NCBI GenBank assembly: GCA_011051745.1
Contig: DRKO01000427.1
Span: 1 to 12,519, forward strand
Direction of reading: 5' to 3'
DNA: 12,519 nt
DNA from: Chloroflexota bacterium
GTDB lineage: Bacteria; Chloroflexota; Anaerolineae; Aggregatilineales; UBA3940
Part shown: one piece after another, positions 12,267 through 12,519 of the stretch
Position numbering within the stretch: the first letter of the stretch is position 1
How the letters are laid out: each line of letters opens with the position of its first letter
Made by a program: the position numbers and the translations under genes
Notes under the pieces: generated by a model
What the model saw: only the letters and a program-made list of their open reading frames with translations
Databases searched by the model: none
What the model was told of the DNA's origin: nothing

Positions 12267-12519
12267 ATGAACCAGCTTGTGTGGGATAGTCTGGAGTCGC
12301 CATTCGGGCCGGTCTACGTGGCCCTCGGTGAAGAGGGTGTATGCAGGGTAAGCCTCGGAGGAGACACAGAAACGTTCCTGAGCCAGTTTAACTCGTCTGC
12401 ACGGCCCAGACGCGATCCGACCGCGCTGGCCCCCGTCACAGCCCAGCTCAGAGAATATTTCAGCGGGGGTCGCGTCAGGTTCGATCTACCCCTTGATCTG
12501 AGCAGCGTGACTCCTTTCC
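12267..12519 (+). CDS. ogt: Methylated-DNA--protein-cysteine methyltransferase, N-terminal part (runs off the right edge)
   Basis: Repairs O6-methylguanine by irreversible methyl transfer to its own cysteine. Only the first 84 codons are visible: the N-terminal ribonuclease-like domain, with DSLESPFGPVYVALGEEGVCRVSLGG (8-33) and LREYFSGGRVRFDLPLDL (62-79), then SSVTPF, which in the family leads into FQxxVW. The active-site PCHR motif would lie beyond the window. AAGGAG lies 8 nt before the ATG, so the start is well supported. It diverges from the rpmH operon. The assignment rests on the N-terminal pattern, so a distant homologue without the active cysteine cannot be excluded. Confidence 0.85.
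   Translation, partial: MNQLVWDSLESPFGPVYVALGEEGVCRVSLGGDTETFLSQFNSSARPRRDPTALAPVTAQLREYFSGGRVRFDLPLDLSSVTPF

Overview
The window is GC-rich (about 60% by eye), densely packed bacterial chromosome, mostly coding on the minus strand. A T-box leader, the rpmH-rnpA-yidD-yidC-jag core, a short RpoD-type sigma factor without region 1.1, and the overall protein style suggest a Gram-positive-like lineage. My best guess is Chloroflexota (Anaerolineae-like). That is an inference from protein flavour, not a database match. I see no phage, IS element, CRISPR array, tRNA or rRNA gene.

Region 1 (1-1812, minus): a leucine-responsive operon. A consensus promoter drives a T-box leader with a likely CUC (Leu) specifier. 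The leader ends in a terminator, followed by a possible 16-codon leader ORF, a small cupin gene and leuS, which runs off the left edge.

Region 2 (1833-4048, minus): an RpoD/SigA-type sigma factor with its own promoter and terminator, an unusually AT-rich upstream region with several promoter-like sites and an inverted repeat, and a membrane protein carrying three zinc ribbons.

Region 3 (4034-8297): a tungsten/molybdopterin aldehyde:ferredoxin oxidoreductase-family gene on plus converges on a two-gene minus operon (PfkB-family kinase, then YtcJ-type amidohydrolase). The facing stop codons are 6 nt apart.

Region 4 (8336-12122, minus): the conserved rpmH-rnpA-yidD-yidC-jag operon (ribosomal protein L34, RNase P protein, membrane insertion factor, insertase, RNA-binding Jag). 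It has one strong promoter and one terminator. A PQQ-type beta-propeller lipoprotein is inserted between yidD and yidC and is translationally coupled to yidD. Two RNA structures stand out: a nested hairpin in the rpmH 5' leader and a 9-bp stem across the rpmH stop codon just before rnpA. The 5' part of an ogt-type DNA repair methyltransferase diverges at the right edge.

The most promising leads are the beta-propeller lipoprotein inside the insertase operon, the cupin under leucine T-box control, the triple-zinc-ribbon membrane protein, and the AOR homologue with altered cysteine spacing and a shortened C-terminus.
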